Assembly (NCBI GenBank): GCA_002989075.1 | Contig: PSQN01000012.1 | Span: forward strand, 496,001-560,000 | Direction of reading: 5' to 3' | From: Arthonia radiata | Lineage: Eukaryota > Ascomycota > Arthoniomycetes > Arthoniales > Arthoniaceae | Length of the DNA stretch: 64,000 nucleotides | In this document: piece after piece, positions 21,319 through 31,860 of the stretch | How positions within the stretch are numbered: the stretch's first letter is position 1 | Layout of the letters: each line of letters begins with the position of its first letter | Made by a program: the position numbers and the translations under genes | Notes under the pieces: model-generated | What the model was told of the DNA's origin: nothing | The model's input: the letters and a program-made list of their open reading frames with translations, nothing else | Database searches by the model: none

Positions 21319-21931
21319 ATGCCCGCCCCCAGCAAACTCACCATAACCACCTCCTCGCTCCAACGCCTCCTCAAAGAAGAGAAATCCTACCACCAAGAAC
21401 AAGAGTCCCAGCTCGCGCGGATCGAGAAGGCCGAGCAGGACGAGAGCAGTGAGAATCGGGAGTATGTGTTGAGGCAGGAGGTATGGTTTCTTGCTTTTTC
21501 CTTCCTGTTTTCCTCGCATTTTCTTTTTTCTTGTGGAGTGATGTCGTGGGGTGAAGTTGTTAAGTGATCTGCATGGATGGTATTGCGACTTGCGTTGTGG
21601 CTGGAGAAATTCTGGTGCACGTTGTTGTATGACAGGTAGAGTGGAGAGGAGAGGAGAGCATAGGATGAGAAAAGTGGGAGATGGGAAGGAAGCTAACAAA
21701 CCACAGAAGCAGTCACTAGAAGAAACAAAAGCGATCTTCGGACCGCTGAAGAAGCGGATCGCGGATGCGGTGCAGCAGCTTGAGCAGCAATTTGTGAGTC
21801 TTTCATTCGCCGCGGTTGAGTGAGGATAGATGCTAATTAGTACACAGGCGCAAGACCAAGAAACAGCGACAGAGGCTGAAGTGACGAAGGCGAGACAGAT
21901 GCTCGAGGAGGCCAAGGGCTCTGCGTTATGA
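21319..21931 (+). CDS. RBL2: Tubulin-binding cofactor A
   Basis: Three exons (21319-21480, 21707-21793 and 21848-21931) encode 110 residues, the normal size. Cofactor A is a three-helix bundle chaperone that captures beta-tubulin on its way to dimer assembly. Landmarks are SLQRLLKEEKSYHQE, the EQDESSENREYVLRQE segment, KQSLEETKAIFGPLKKRI and a final helix ending QMLEEAKG. The first intron is long for this window (226 nt) and has a GCTAAC branch site. The second has GTGAGT and a CTAATTAG-ACACAG end. Confidence 0.93.
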
Positions 21932-22090
21932 GATTGCGCAAGGCTTGCAACGGGAGCTCATGGCGTGAACGACGATTGATGGCTGCGACGATATCCCAAT
22001 GCTCGTATACCTGAATGGCAGCGTTGTACATCATCGAATATCTTATCATTGACTTATTTGATTCTTCGTATTCTGCTGTCCATCAACTGC

Positions 22091-24746
22091 CTACCCCTTC
22101 AGCCCATCCCTCAGGCCACCATCTCCGCCAATCCCATTCACAGACCTCAACCCAAAGCTCGCGGCCAACGCCCCGAACAAGCCCAGCGTCAACAGCGTCG
22201 GGCCCCAGCGGTCGTGATATGTCACCGCGCGCCTCTTTCTGACCTTGTCCACCCGCCAGATATACAGACCCATGCTGTACACCAATGCCAGCACGGCCAC
22301 GATTGTGAAGCCTGCAGCTGTCTTGACACTTAGATCATCACCAAAGTTTAGTAACGTTGCAGCAATAGAGCCGATGATGACGCTGAACTCCAGCCACGAC
22401 AAGAATGTCCGTTCTGCTGCAAAGAAGACCTTCGGCTCGACCCGCACAGGCACGTGTATCCGCTTGCCAGAGGGTGCACGGAATTTTCTGCGTTCAACAT
22501 TGACGCCACCGCGCGGGACGCCCATGCGGCTTTGAGGCTCAGGAATAGATGTTGCGTGCGGCATAGGCAGCACGCTCTGCAAGAATGCAAAAGCCTTACT
22601 GCCGGCAACCTCAATGTGATGGTTGAAAAGGCTGCGGTAATACGTCCAGCCGCCGACCTGTTTGGCCGTCTCCAGGTCGAGGTCGTCGTCGCTGTCGTAG
22701 TATGCCGCGTCATCGCTGTCTTCGGCGTATTCAGCGCCATATGCTGGCGATTGGCGCGCGGCGACACGTTCTTCAATATCTAGAGCATTAGGATCTGAGG
22801 ATATAGCACCGTCGATCTGATGAGTGTTTTCTTGGTAATCGTCTTCGCGCATCTCTTGCTCGTGGCGCTCCATAGCGTCTCTAGCAACTCGGAGGCGTCG
22901 AAGATTCTCGTTTTGTTGGTCGTTGTCGCCAGTGCCGCTCAGTAGCTCAGGTACGTCAGGTCTGGGTTTCGTGACGTTTTCGTCTTCATCGTCGGAGTAT
23001 TCATCGTCCAGGTTGGCGGAGGTTGACGCTTCTGTTGAATTAGGATGTTCGATTCCGAACTTGTGCGAGACCGGTTTGCGGATGTCAACGTCCATCTGAG
23101 GCAGCCAAAATGGTAGTAGGTGAATGCGAGTCGGATTAAGCACGGCAGTGCCGTGGATGAATTTGCTGTATTTGGGGACGGCCTCGACAAGATGGCTTGA
23201 ACAGAGATCCCGAATCCATCTTGGTGGCTCTTGACCAGCTTGCGTTTGTAGCTTGACTTCAAGGACGGCGTATGGGAAACGCTCGACGTCTTCAGGTGGA
23301 AGTTGCTTAAACGGCCAGTCGACGCCAATGTCAGTCCGACGCCAATTTTTGCCAGCACGCCGGCGACCATCGAGGTTGTCTTCACGGGTCATGGTAAGCT
23401 CAGTATCGAGCGACACCCGCACACGTGCATCACCAGGTAGCTGGAAGGCTGTTCTGTTGTAAAAGGAACGCGTGACAGGGACCAGTTTGCGTGTGACGAC
23501 ACGATACTGTATCTCCTTTGCCAGCTGCTCTTGGTCGTCAATCTCCTTAGGACTTTTCTTACCATCCTTTCGGGCTTTCTCAAACACCTTCGCGGCTGAT
23601 AATTTGCCAGCGAGGAAGTCGTTGACGTTCTTCTCCTTAAGCGAGAACCGAGCCTTGACAGATTTCTCGCCTGTCCAGTCTTCGCGATGCGTCTTGCGTT
23701 CGATGAAGATCGTGTCGGTGTCCGTACCGCCATACCAGCGCAGTCTGATGGCTTCTGCACCTTCGGTCTTCTTCAGCCGACCAGTGTAGAGCTCCCATGT
23801 CTCGGAGTTGTCGTAGTATACGGACGAGATCGCCGAGTCCTCCTGTGCGAATTCTTTGGCTACGTTGAAGACGAGGACTGGCAAATGCTATTGAACGATT
23901 AGTGGCAATCGCGAGAATCTTGCCCATTTAGACTGACCTTGAGGATGATGAGCTTCAGCTCCGTAATGTTATCAGGGTGCACCCAGTATTTCGTGGTCTG
24001 CCGAACGAAGTTCTGCTGCCCTCCACCAGCCGCAGCATCGCCTTTGGTGGGGTTGCCTTTGTGTCGAACGAGGTCGTACGCTCGCGATAATTTGACTATT
24101 TGCGCATCATAGTTCTCCTTCCAGAAAGGCTTCTTACGCAGGCGAGTCGCAAAGGGTGCTTTAAGCTGCCATCCAGTGGTTTTCTGCCCGTCGTCAGCTT
24201 CAAAACCTAAGCTCGCATACCAAGCAGATACTCACGTCATGTTTCTTGATTATTTTCTGGAAGCCGGTGTAGTTCAGTTGCGTGAACTTGGCCAGGTCAT
24301 GGACATCGGCGATCACATCGCTCAGGTCTTCCTCGAGTAACAGGTAGTCCTCGTCTGTCGGAGGCTCAACATTGCTGTCGTTGTTGGCCTGCTGTTGCTT
24401 TCTAACGACCTCGCCGACATCTCCATCCGACGCAAGTATTCTCCTTGCTATCTGCTCGCTCTTGACATTCTGGAAGGTGTTGATCTTGTCGAGCTCTTGC
24501 TCGAGCTGGCGGATGAACTTCTGCTCGAAGTCATCGTTCCACGGCTTTCTCGGCGGGCTGGGCTCTTCGGCAGTGGGAAGCTTCTCATACGGTGTCTTCA
24601 GACTAGCCTTCAGACCGTCATAGTCGATGTAGTCGTTCTCGTAGTCGCGAATGAGCGTTGTCTTGAGCTGTCGGCCAAATCTGGGAGCCAATCAGCACGG
24701 GTCCGAAAACGGCGGCGGGGAAAGTAGCAGTAGCAGCTCACCGCAT
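22091..24746 (-). CDS. VTC4: Vacuolar transporter chaperone VTC4 (polyphosphate polymerase)
   Basis: Four exons: 24746-24742, 24680-24236, 24183-23938 and 23887-22091, giving 830 residues. The first coding exon is only five bases (ATGCG). It joins across a GTGAGC...CCAG intron to give MRFGRQLK, the standard SPX start; the frame of exon 2 otherwise opens only at a TTG. The SPX domain (residues 1-150) senses inositol pyrophosphates. The tunnel domain follows, with [24 protein letters not shown]-type ([10 protein letters not shown]), AVLEVKLQ and PKYSKFIHG blocks holding the basic catalytic residues. An acidic linker then leads to three C-terminal membrane helices ([20 protein letters not shown] onward). 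It makes polyphosphate from ATP and moves it into the vacuole. Confidence 0.93.
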
Positions 24747-25073
24747 GCTTCAGTGCGCGTCTGTACACTCAGTAGGTGCACATGAGGCAGACAAGTCAAT
24801 TGCACAAAGCTCGAAAGGGTGTATTTATTGCCTCAAGAAGAGTTCAAAAGAATAACAGTAGCGCGGAAAGAATTTGGCGGTTCCTGGTTGTGATTGAAGA
24901 GTGCAGCCATCGTTTCCAAGCACGTGGGGAAAGGGCGTCCCTCTATCTTGCTCCACCTTCGCAAGATTGTTATTACTGTACCTGACAGCCAGCAGATCCC
25001 CACATCTTCTTATCACAAGTCATTGGCACAGCATCGCGAGGGTATTGATACAATTCAACAGCTTTTGCCGCTT
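24747..25073. other. Short intergenic region between VTC4 and OST1
   Basis: 327 bases holding the VTC4 promoter and the OST1 3' end. Overlapping plus-strand frames here are antisense shadows of OST1. Confidence 0.5.
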
Positions 25074-26661
25074 CTACCTCTTCCCACCAATGCTCACGTC
25101 CACTCGGCTAATCATATATGCCACCAGAAATACTCCCGCCATGCTGGCAACAATCGTCAATGGCTTTCGCCAGGCTGCCCCAGCTGGGTATTCGTACATA
25201 ATCACCAGCTCTCTCTCCGTCCAGTCGTCGCACAGATTCCTCGCCGTCAACTCCAGGCTCGTACGTCCAATAGTGTCCATGAATGTCCTGTGTATGCCCT
25301 CTTGCGACTCCTCCACTGGCACGCCAGTCTCCCACCGAACGTTCTTTGCGCCCTCAGGCAAAACAACTCGCAGCTTGACGCGCTCGTAGTAGATGCCCTC
25401 GCTTTGTCGAGGTCCCTCCAGGAATGGCACGCGCAGGACGTACTCACCCTCCGCAGTCTTCCTCAAGTGATCCCGAGCATCTCTGTCCCATCCGATCTTG
25501 AACTTGTACCGCCAACCACCAAATACCGGATAGCGTGGTTTCAATTCCAGCATGGCTTTCCTGCCCTTGGCTACATCGCCCGGACGGAATCGTGACGTCG
25601 AGACGTTGCCCACGTCGTCCACGAAGTATGGGTCTCTTGCGCCTGGACTTAACGGGATCTTGAGCTCCTTCAATGCGGATGTCGCCGGGTTGTAATAGTT
25701 TGTAGACGTCCACTGTACACGGTTGAATTGCTCCTTCAATGATGCGCCTGCATTCGACAGCATATAGCGCTCTTCAGTGGCCAAGTTTCCTCCCCAGTGC
25801 GACACTTCGAAGTCACGCTCGAGCGTCTCAACACGATTCACCGGTTTCGTGAAGTCTGACCGCGCCGAGACTGGCTGATACGCTCCAGCGGGCACATCCT
25901 TGAACGGGCCGTATGTGAGCTTGTTCCCTGACTTTTGAGGGTCCTCCGCGTTGTCGGACTTGATGTCGCTGGGTGGCAGGATGGTGTAGTCGGGTATGTC
26001 GTGTGAGTTGAGCTTGAGCGTCGTCCGCTGTTTTGTGGTCGGATAGGCGGAATTGGCATAGGCGTTGATTGTCAGAGACAGGTACTGCTTGTCGGCTTGG
26101 GCTATCCGAGGTGGACGGGGTGAGAGCTGTGAGAGGGTATGGAATGAGATGCTGAGGGTCAGCTGCTCTTTAGGCGCAAGCGGGCTCGGGAAGTCAATGC
26201 GGTAGTATTGTGTAGGACTGATCGAACGGGTCAGATACGTATAACTTGCGATTGCATGCGCCTAGAGATTGTGGAACGGTTCATGCTGGAGCCTACCTGT
26301 ACTCGTCGTACTCGACATGTTCGACCTTGAACGGTTGCTTGTCCGCATCATTGCGATCTTTCACTTCGAAGCCCCCAACGAACGGTATGATCTCTGCTTG
26401 AAATGGGACGTAGTATTCGCTTTGAGGGGTCATGTCCCCATTCTCAATTACCACATTGATTGTGTCACGCACGTAGCCTTTGTCGACATTGACGTTGCGC
26501 ACTAAGTTGATGTTCTTGAACACTTGCGGCGGCTTGAAGGTGCTTGGTAGGATTGACGTCGATTGCTTGCCGCCAGTGCTGGCATTTTGTGCACCCGATA
26601 CACTCGACGAAAGGGCCAGCGATGCAGCAGCGAAGCCGCTGAGACGCGTCCAAAGCCTCAT
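25074..26661 (-). CDS. OST1: Oligosaccharyltransferase subunit OST1 (ribophorin I)
   Basis: Two exons (26661-26297 and 26244-25074) give 511 residues. OST1 is an ER membrane subunit of oligosaccharyltransferase, which moves the lipid-linked glycan to Asn of nascent proteins. It has a signal peptide (residues 1-23, LSGFAAASLALSSSVSGAQ). The ribophorin I lumenal domain follows, with SHWGGNLATEERYML-N-GASLK and the block from FGGWRYKFKIGWDRD. One membrane span lies near the C-terminus (LTIVASMAGVFLVAYMI), followed by a short cytosolic tail. The intron donor GTAGGC is clear. I chose the CGCAAG acceptor at 26245 because it restores the reading frame before YLTRSI; CTCTAG, 31 bases upstream, would not. 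Confidence 0.92.
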
Positions 26662-26946
26662 CGTGGGCTTGAATACTATAGAAATGTCGTCTACTGCATG
26701 GAAGAGCCCTCAAGCGTAGCGCAAGGCCTAAGGAGCGACTGAAGAAGGGAAGGGAGGAGTGTTGATGTTGGGCATGGTCGGAGTGACTTCGCAATGTTCC
26801 GAGACCACCATCTTCATCAAAACTTTACCACTTTTTCCCACTCACCAGCAATCATTGGTTTCAAGTGTAGAGAGGCTAGACAAAAGCAAACTGCGAGTTC
26901 GAGATCATGTAGCATAGCGAACCTTCGAATTGGCTTGCACGTAATC
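26662..26946. promoter_or_regulatory. Divergent promoter OST1 / PUKI
   Basis: 285 bases separate the start codons of the divergently transcribed OST1 and pseudouridine-catabolism genes, so the promoter must be shared. If the second gene starts at the upstream ATG (26794), the gap is 132 bases. I see no recognisable operator. Confidence 0.5.
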
Positions 26947-29515
26947 ATGCGGATATCGTCTGGTCCATTGGCTATTCTGCGGCGTTCGTGGACGCGTAGA
27001 ACACCAGTTGCTTGCACATTCAGCAGGTCATATGCAAGCAATAGATTTCTCAAGATCTCTGATGAAGTCCGCGATGCCGTGCATAGCAAAAAGCCAGTCG
27101 TTTCATTAGAATCAACTATCTATACCCATGGTCTGTCTCTATTCGTGCAACCCCAACATGTTTCGCCTAGCTGACGTTCATTGAAGGCTATCCTCATCCT
27201 GAGAACCGCAAGCTAGCCTCTCATCTAGAGCGCATAGTTCGTGATGGTGGCGTTGTTCCTGCGACCATTGGGGTTTTGAATGGGGTTGCTCACGTGGGCA
27301 TGAATGAGAACGAAGTCAGCGAATTACTGGAGCAGCCTGGTGCTCGTAAGGTGTCTCGAAGAGATTTGGGGTTCGCTCTTGGGTGAGTCTCCAAAAGATG
27401 ACTACACCCATTCCAAAGCTGCAGCTGACGCTTCACCCAAAGCACTGGTTCTGATATCAACGGCGGCACCACAATATCTGGCACGATGGTACTCTCCCAC
27501 CTCGCAGGTATCAAAGTCTTCGCAACCGGTGGACTTGGTGGCGTGCATAGAGGCGGACAAGATAGTCTCGACATATCTGCAGACTTGACCGAGCTCGGCC
27601 GCACTCCAGTGGCGGTTATCAGCAGTGGCTGTAAAGGCTTCCTTGACATCCCTAGAACCCTCGAGTATCTTGAGACTCAGGGAGCGGGCGTGGCGACTTT
27701 TGCAGATGGCAGGACAGGTAATATTGACTTCCCAGCCTTCTGGTCGAGAGATAGTGGAGTCCAAAGTCCTCATGTGGTCCAGGATGAGGCGCACGCAGCG
27801 CAGATTATTTGTGAGACAATTGGTACGACTCTAATAGAAGCGGTACTGACCACACCCAGATTCTCAAACGTCGCTGAGTGTCACTTCTGGGCTCCACTTT
27901 GCAAATCCAGTACCCGAAGAGTTCTCAATCCCACGTGCAGAACTGCGAAGCATCATCGAGGACGCCATCGTAGCCGCAAACGATGCTGGTGCCACAGGCA
28001 GCGCAAACACTCCGTACATCCTCGCAATGATTCAGAAGCTCACCAAGGGTCGAAGTGTCGCCGCAAACAGTGCACTAGTGGAAGCGAACGTCCGTAGAGG
28101 CACAGAAGTTGCTTTGAAGTTAAGTGAACTGGAGCGTCAGACGAGTTCAGCGCCAAGCTTGTAAGCTCATTTCATTTCAGTTCATTTCAAGCCCTTCATA
28201 CAACAGCTGACTTTTGGTGTTCAGTCAGCCAGGCCCAGTACGATCTGCCACTGTTGGCAAGACGACGTCGCCTCATGAGCCAAGTAAGGTCTCTGCAGGC
28301 GATGTCAAACCCACAAGCATCTCGAGTGACTTCAATGTGCTCGTTGCAGGTTCGATCGCAGTTGATACAGCGTGCGATTATCAGCCGCTGTCAAACGCGC
28401 AAAGCCGACGGTCTCCTCAGAATCACACGTCGAACCCAGCCGACATCAGTCAAACTGTGGGCGGCACTGGTTTCAACATAGCTCGCGCCGCAAGCTTGAC
28501 AGGTGCCAAAGCCAAGCTGTGTACTATGGTAGCAAATGACGCCGCTGGCCGCTTTGCCCTGGAATCATTAGCTGCCTGTGAAATGACTCGGGAAGGCGTG
28601 AGTGTACGGCAAGAGCAGAATTGCAAGACCGCTCAATACGTTGCTTTCAACGACGCGGATCGGAATCTCAAAGTGGCCATGGCAGACATGCGTATCATTG
28701 AGCGCAACGTCGATACGTTCCCGAATCTTTGGGAGCCTCACCTGGCTCCGTTGCGAAGAGATGCCGACAGCAAGACGCCGCCAAAATGGCTGATCGTTGA
28801 TGGCAATTGGCTGCCAAGCGCATTACATGCGTGGCTAAAAGCAGCACGCACACTTGGGATTGCAACTGCATTTGAGCCAGTGTCTTACGAGAAGTCGAAA
28901 CGTTTCTTTGCAGTCACGTTGGAGGACACAAATGATATTCCGCGTCTTGCTGATCTGGCTGCACCGAATCTGCTAGAGCTGGAGTCCATGCATGAAGCCG
29001 CAAAGTCAGCGGGCTTGATGCAAGGTCAAGGCTGGTGGGAGACCATCGACGCTCTTGGCATCCCGGCGTCTGGTGCGAAATCAGAATTGCAAACTGTCAC
29101 CAACATCGAGCTGGTCAATCAAGGCGTACCTCAAAGGGCAATACAGCTTCTGCCGTTCGTGCCACATCTGATGGTGAAGCTGGGTCCAGCTGGTGTCCTA
29201 GTGACCCGCATTCTTCCCGAGGGCGACGACCTGCTGCAGAAAAGGTCGCCTTACATTGTGTCTCGAAGCAAGACAGGTGCTAATGGCGTGGGCGGCCTTT
29301 ACATGCGCCTCATCCCACCAGAAGACGTTCTTGCGGGTGACCAGATCGTCAGCGTCAATGGGGCCGGCGACACTTTCCTCGGCGCGCTTGTCTCACGACT
29401 TACTGAAAAGCAATATCCTGACGTGGAGGCTGCCGTGGCTTTTGCACAAAGGGCTAGCAAGATGACTCTCACCAGCGCCGAGAGTGTCAGCCCGGAGATC
29501 AGATCTTTAGGATGA
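26947..29515 (+). CDS. Pseudouridine-5'-phosphate glycosidase fused to PfkB kinase
   Basis: Five exons: 26947-27130, 27187-27382, 27443-27810, 27860-28160 and 28225-29515, giving 779 residues. The N-terminal PsuG/IndA domain (about 30-345) has SLESTIYTHG, VPATIGVLNG, GTTISGTM and ISSGCKGFLDIPRTLEYLET. It splits pseudouridine 5'-phosphate to uracil and ribose 5-phosphate. The C-terminal PfkB sugar kinase (about 385-779) has VGGTGFNIARAASLTGA and the NGAGDTFLGAL signature with its catalytic Asp near residue 730. It would phosphorylate pseudouridine, so the fusion covers both catabolic steps. Residues 1-30 (Arg-rich, no acid) look like a mitochondrial presequence. An upstream in-frame ATG at 26794 would add 51 residues. 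The third intron is placed at GTGAGA (49 nt), which gives IIYSQ-type continuity. Confidence 0.9.
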
Positions 29516-29587
29516 TCTTCAAATATCATCAAAGGTGGGGATTAGTTGATCGAACAACATGGACGATCTCAACACATGGCAATCCAA

Positions 29588-31517
29588 TCAAGTGACTCCG
29601 TCGATCTCCTCCTGCAGTTGGTGATCGCTGTCCAGGGAGCTCTGGCGGGCTTTCGTCACCCAAGCTTTTAAAGAAGCATCGATCGCCGGGTCGGTCAAAG
29701 CGAGTATCCTTGCTGCAAGTAGCGCAGCATTAGCAGCCTTATCAGCGGCCACGGTCGCCACAGGTACCCCACTTGGCATGTTCAAGATGCTTAGGACTGA
29801 GTCCATACCATCGCCCCGCAAAATTATAGGCACTCCAATGACCGGCAATGTCGTATGTGCGGCAACCATCCCAGGTAGATGTGCGGCGCCGCCGGCAGCT
29901 GCTATAATCACTTGGACACCCATCGATTCCGCCTCCCTGGCAAAACTGGCCATGTGGTCAGGTGTGCGATGTGCTGAGGTAATGCGCTTCCAGACAGGAA
30001 CATTCAGTTCTTTGAGCATGTTGTAGCAAGGTTGCATCTTCGGCTGATCAGATTTCGAGCCTGTAGTTACTGCGACTTGAGGTCTCATGAGTGGCCTGGA
30101 ATCAATCACGTCGTCCTTAGTGGAGGCAGGGAGGTCAGAACGAGACGCGCGGATCTTTGTAGACAAATCGATCAAAGGCTGCATCCGCTGTTCTGCTTCA
30201 TACATTGTAGGTGCTGTGAGTGTGATGTGGCCCATCTTGCGACCCGGACGAGCGTCGCCTTTGCCGTAGAGATGTATTGAGCCACCAACCTTTTCCGCAG
30301 CTTCGGCTAGCTCAAGATGAGAATTGGTGTCAGCGCCTCCCAGGATATTAAGCATGATGGCGGGCTCACGCAGTCGAATCTCTCGCTGTGGGATGGGCTT
30401 GTCAAGTAGCGCCCTGAGATGACAATCGTACTGCGACAAAGGACAGGCTTCAATCGTGTAATGACCAGAGTTGTGTGGGCGAGGAGCGATCTCGTTGACA
30501 AGGACTGAATCGTCTGCAAGTAGGAACATCTCAACACCAAAGACGCCCTTGCCGGTGAACGCCGCCACAGCATCTCTAGCGAGCTTCTGCGCCTTCTCAC
30601 TGACCTCCTGAGAAATGCCCCGAGCAGGTGCGTAGCAGAGCTTACATATGCTGTCCTCGTGCACTGTTTCAACTGTCGGAAATGATAGCACGTTGTCTTT
30701 TGTTTTCACGACCATGACTGCGAGCTCCTAACGAAAATCATCAGCGAGTCACAATACATAAAGGTGTTAAAGTCCAAGTGGACAGTCTACGTAGCCAGCT
30801 CGTCTGTAAATGGCTACATGTAGTTGCGCGACGAAATCTTTGGGGTACTCACCTTGACAAAAGTGGCATACTTCTCGGCGTAAAGAGGTCTGCCGTGGAG
30901 GAACTTCAACGCTTCGGCACAGTCTCTCTCTGATCGGACCTTAAAGTTGCCACGGCCATCGTACGCTTGCGTCTTAGCCTTTAACATGAAAGGGAAGCCT
31001 AACCGTCCTGCAATTGCCACCAATTCGTCGTGCGAGTCTCCTTCCACATTAACGAATGGTGCGACAGCGATACCAGCTGATCGAAGATGCTCCTTTTGGG
31101 CGAACTTGTCCTGGCATCGTTCTGTTAGTAACTCACTGCACCTGTTCATAACTAAGTCCACAAGCAGGAGCTCATTGATCGCATGGCTCAACACTAGACA
31201 AGGTTATTGCTCACCTGAATAGTACGCAGCGTTTTCCAGCTTGGATGCACCTCAACCTTGCCATCAACCTGCTCCAAGGCCTTCGTGTCTACGTGCTCGA
31301 TCTCTACTGTTAGCACATCACAGCGGCTAGCGAGTTTCTGGATCGCCTCAAGATCCTTGAAAGAGCCTATAATATGGCTACGATTGCTGATTAATTTCGC
31401 CGAAACGCCCTCCTGGTCCAGAATCTCAACGTGTACATTCAAGCGATTTGCTGCTTCGACGAACATCCGCCCAAGTTGCCCACCGCCTAGCAGGCCAATA
31501 GCTCGGGTGTCCGCCAT
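29588..31517 (-). CDS. ADE2: Phosphoribosylaminoimidazole carboxylase
   Basis: Three exons (31517-31215, 31110-30853 and 30727-29588) give 566 residues. Ade2 carries out the AIR to CAIR step of de novo purine synthesis in the cytosol. The N-terminal PurK-like ATP-grasp part starts IGLLGGGQLGRM and has KAKTQAYDGRGNF and EIAPRPHNSGHYTIEAC. The C-terminal PurE-like mutase part (from about residue 400) has TGSKSDQPKMQPC, ITSAHRTPDHM and AAGGAAHLPGMVAAHT. The bifunctional order is the fungal one. The introns have GTGAGC and GTGAGT donors. Its 3' end lies 72 bases from the end of the convergent PUKI gene, and its start is 343 bases from the divergent COG4. Confidence 0.96.
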
Positions 31518-31860
31518 TGTGTCACTTGGAGAAGCCTACTGCAAGGAGCCGTCACATACAATCTGGAATGCTGAATCTAATCCGTATGCTTTTCGGAAGC
31601 GGTGCCAGGCAGTCAGAGCGTGGCTTCTACCTATTCGATTTTGTAATGGAACCTAGGTAGAGTACCTCAGGTACGGTAGGTTGTGTTGGATCTGTGAAAA
31701 TTACGTATTGATGACGTGATACTAGCCGCTTAGTTCGCCGCGCAATTTAACCACATCTTCAATTTTCTTGCGGGAACCCTTATGCTGCGTCTTTGCTTCT
31801 GCAGCAGCAACATGATCTGTCAGAGGTCATGAAAATGCTTGCGTCGTTCGCAGGCCTGTC

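Noticed and set aside
24894-25595. 233-codon plus frame
   Set aside because: Antisense of OST1.
27823-27859. 37-nt intron in the PUKI gene
   Set aside because: Too short for this genome; the GTGAGA donor 12 bases upstream gives a 49-nt intron and better family continuity.
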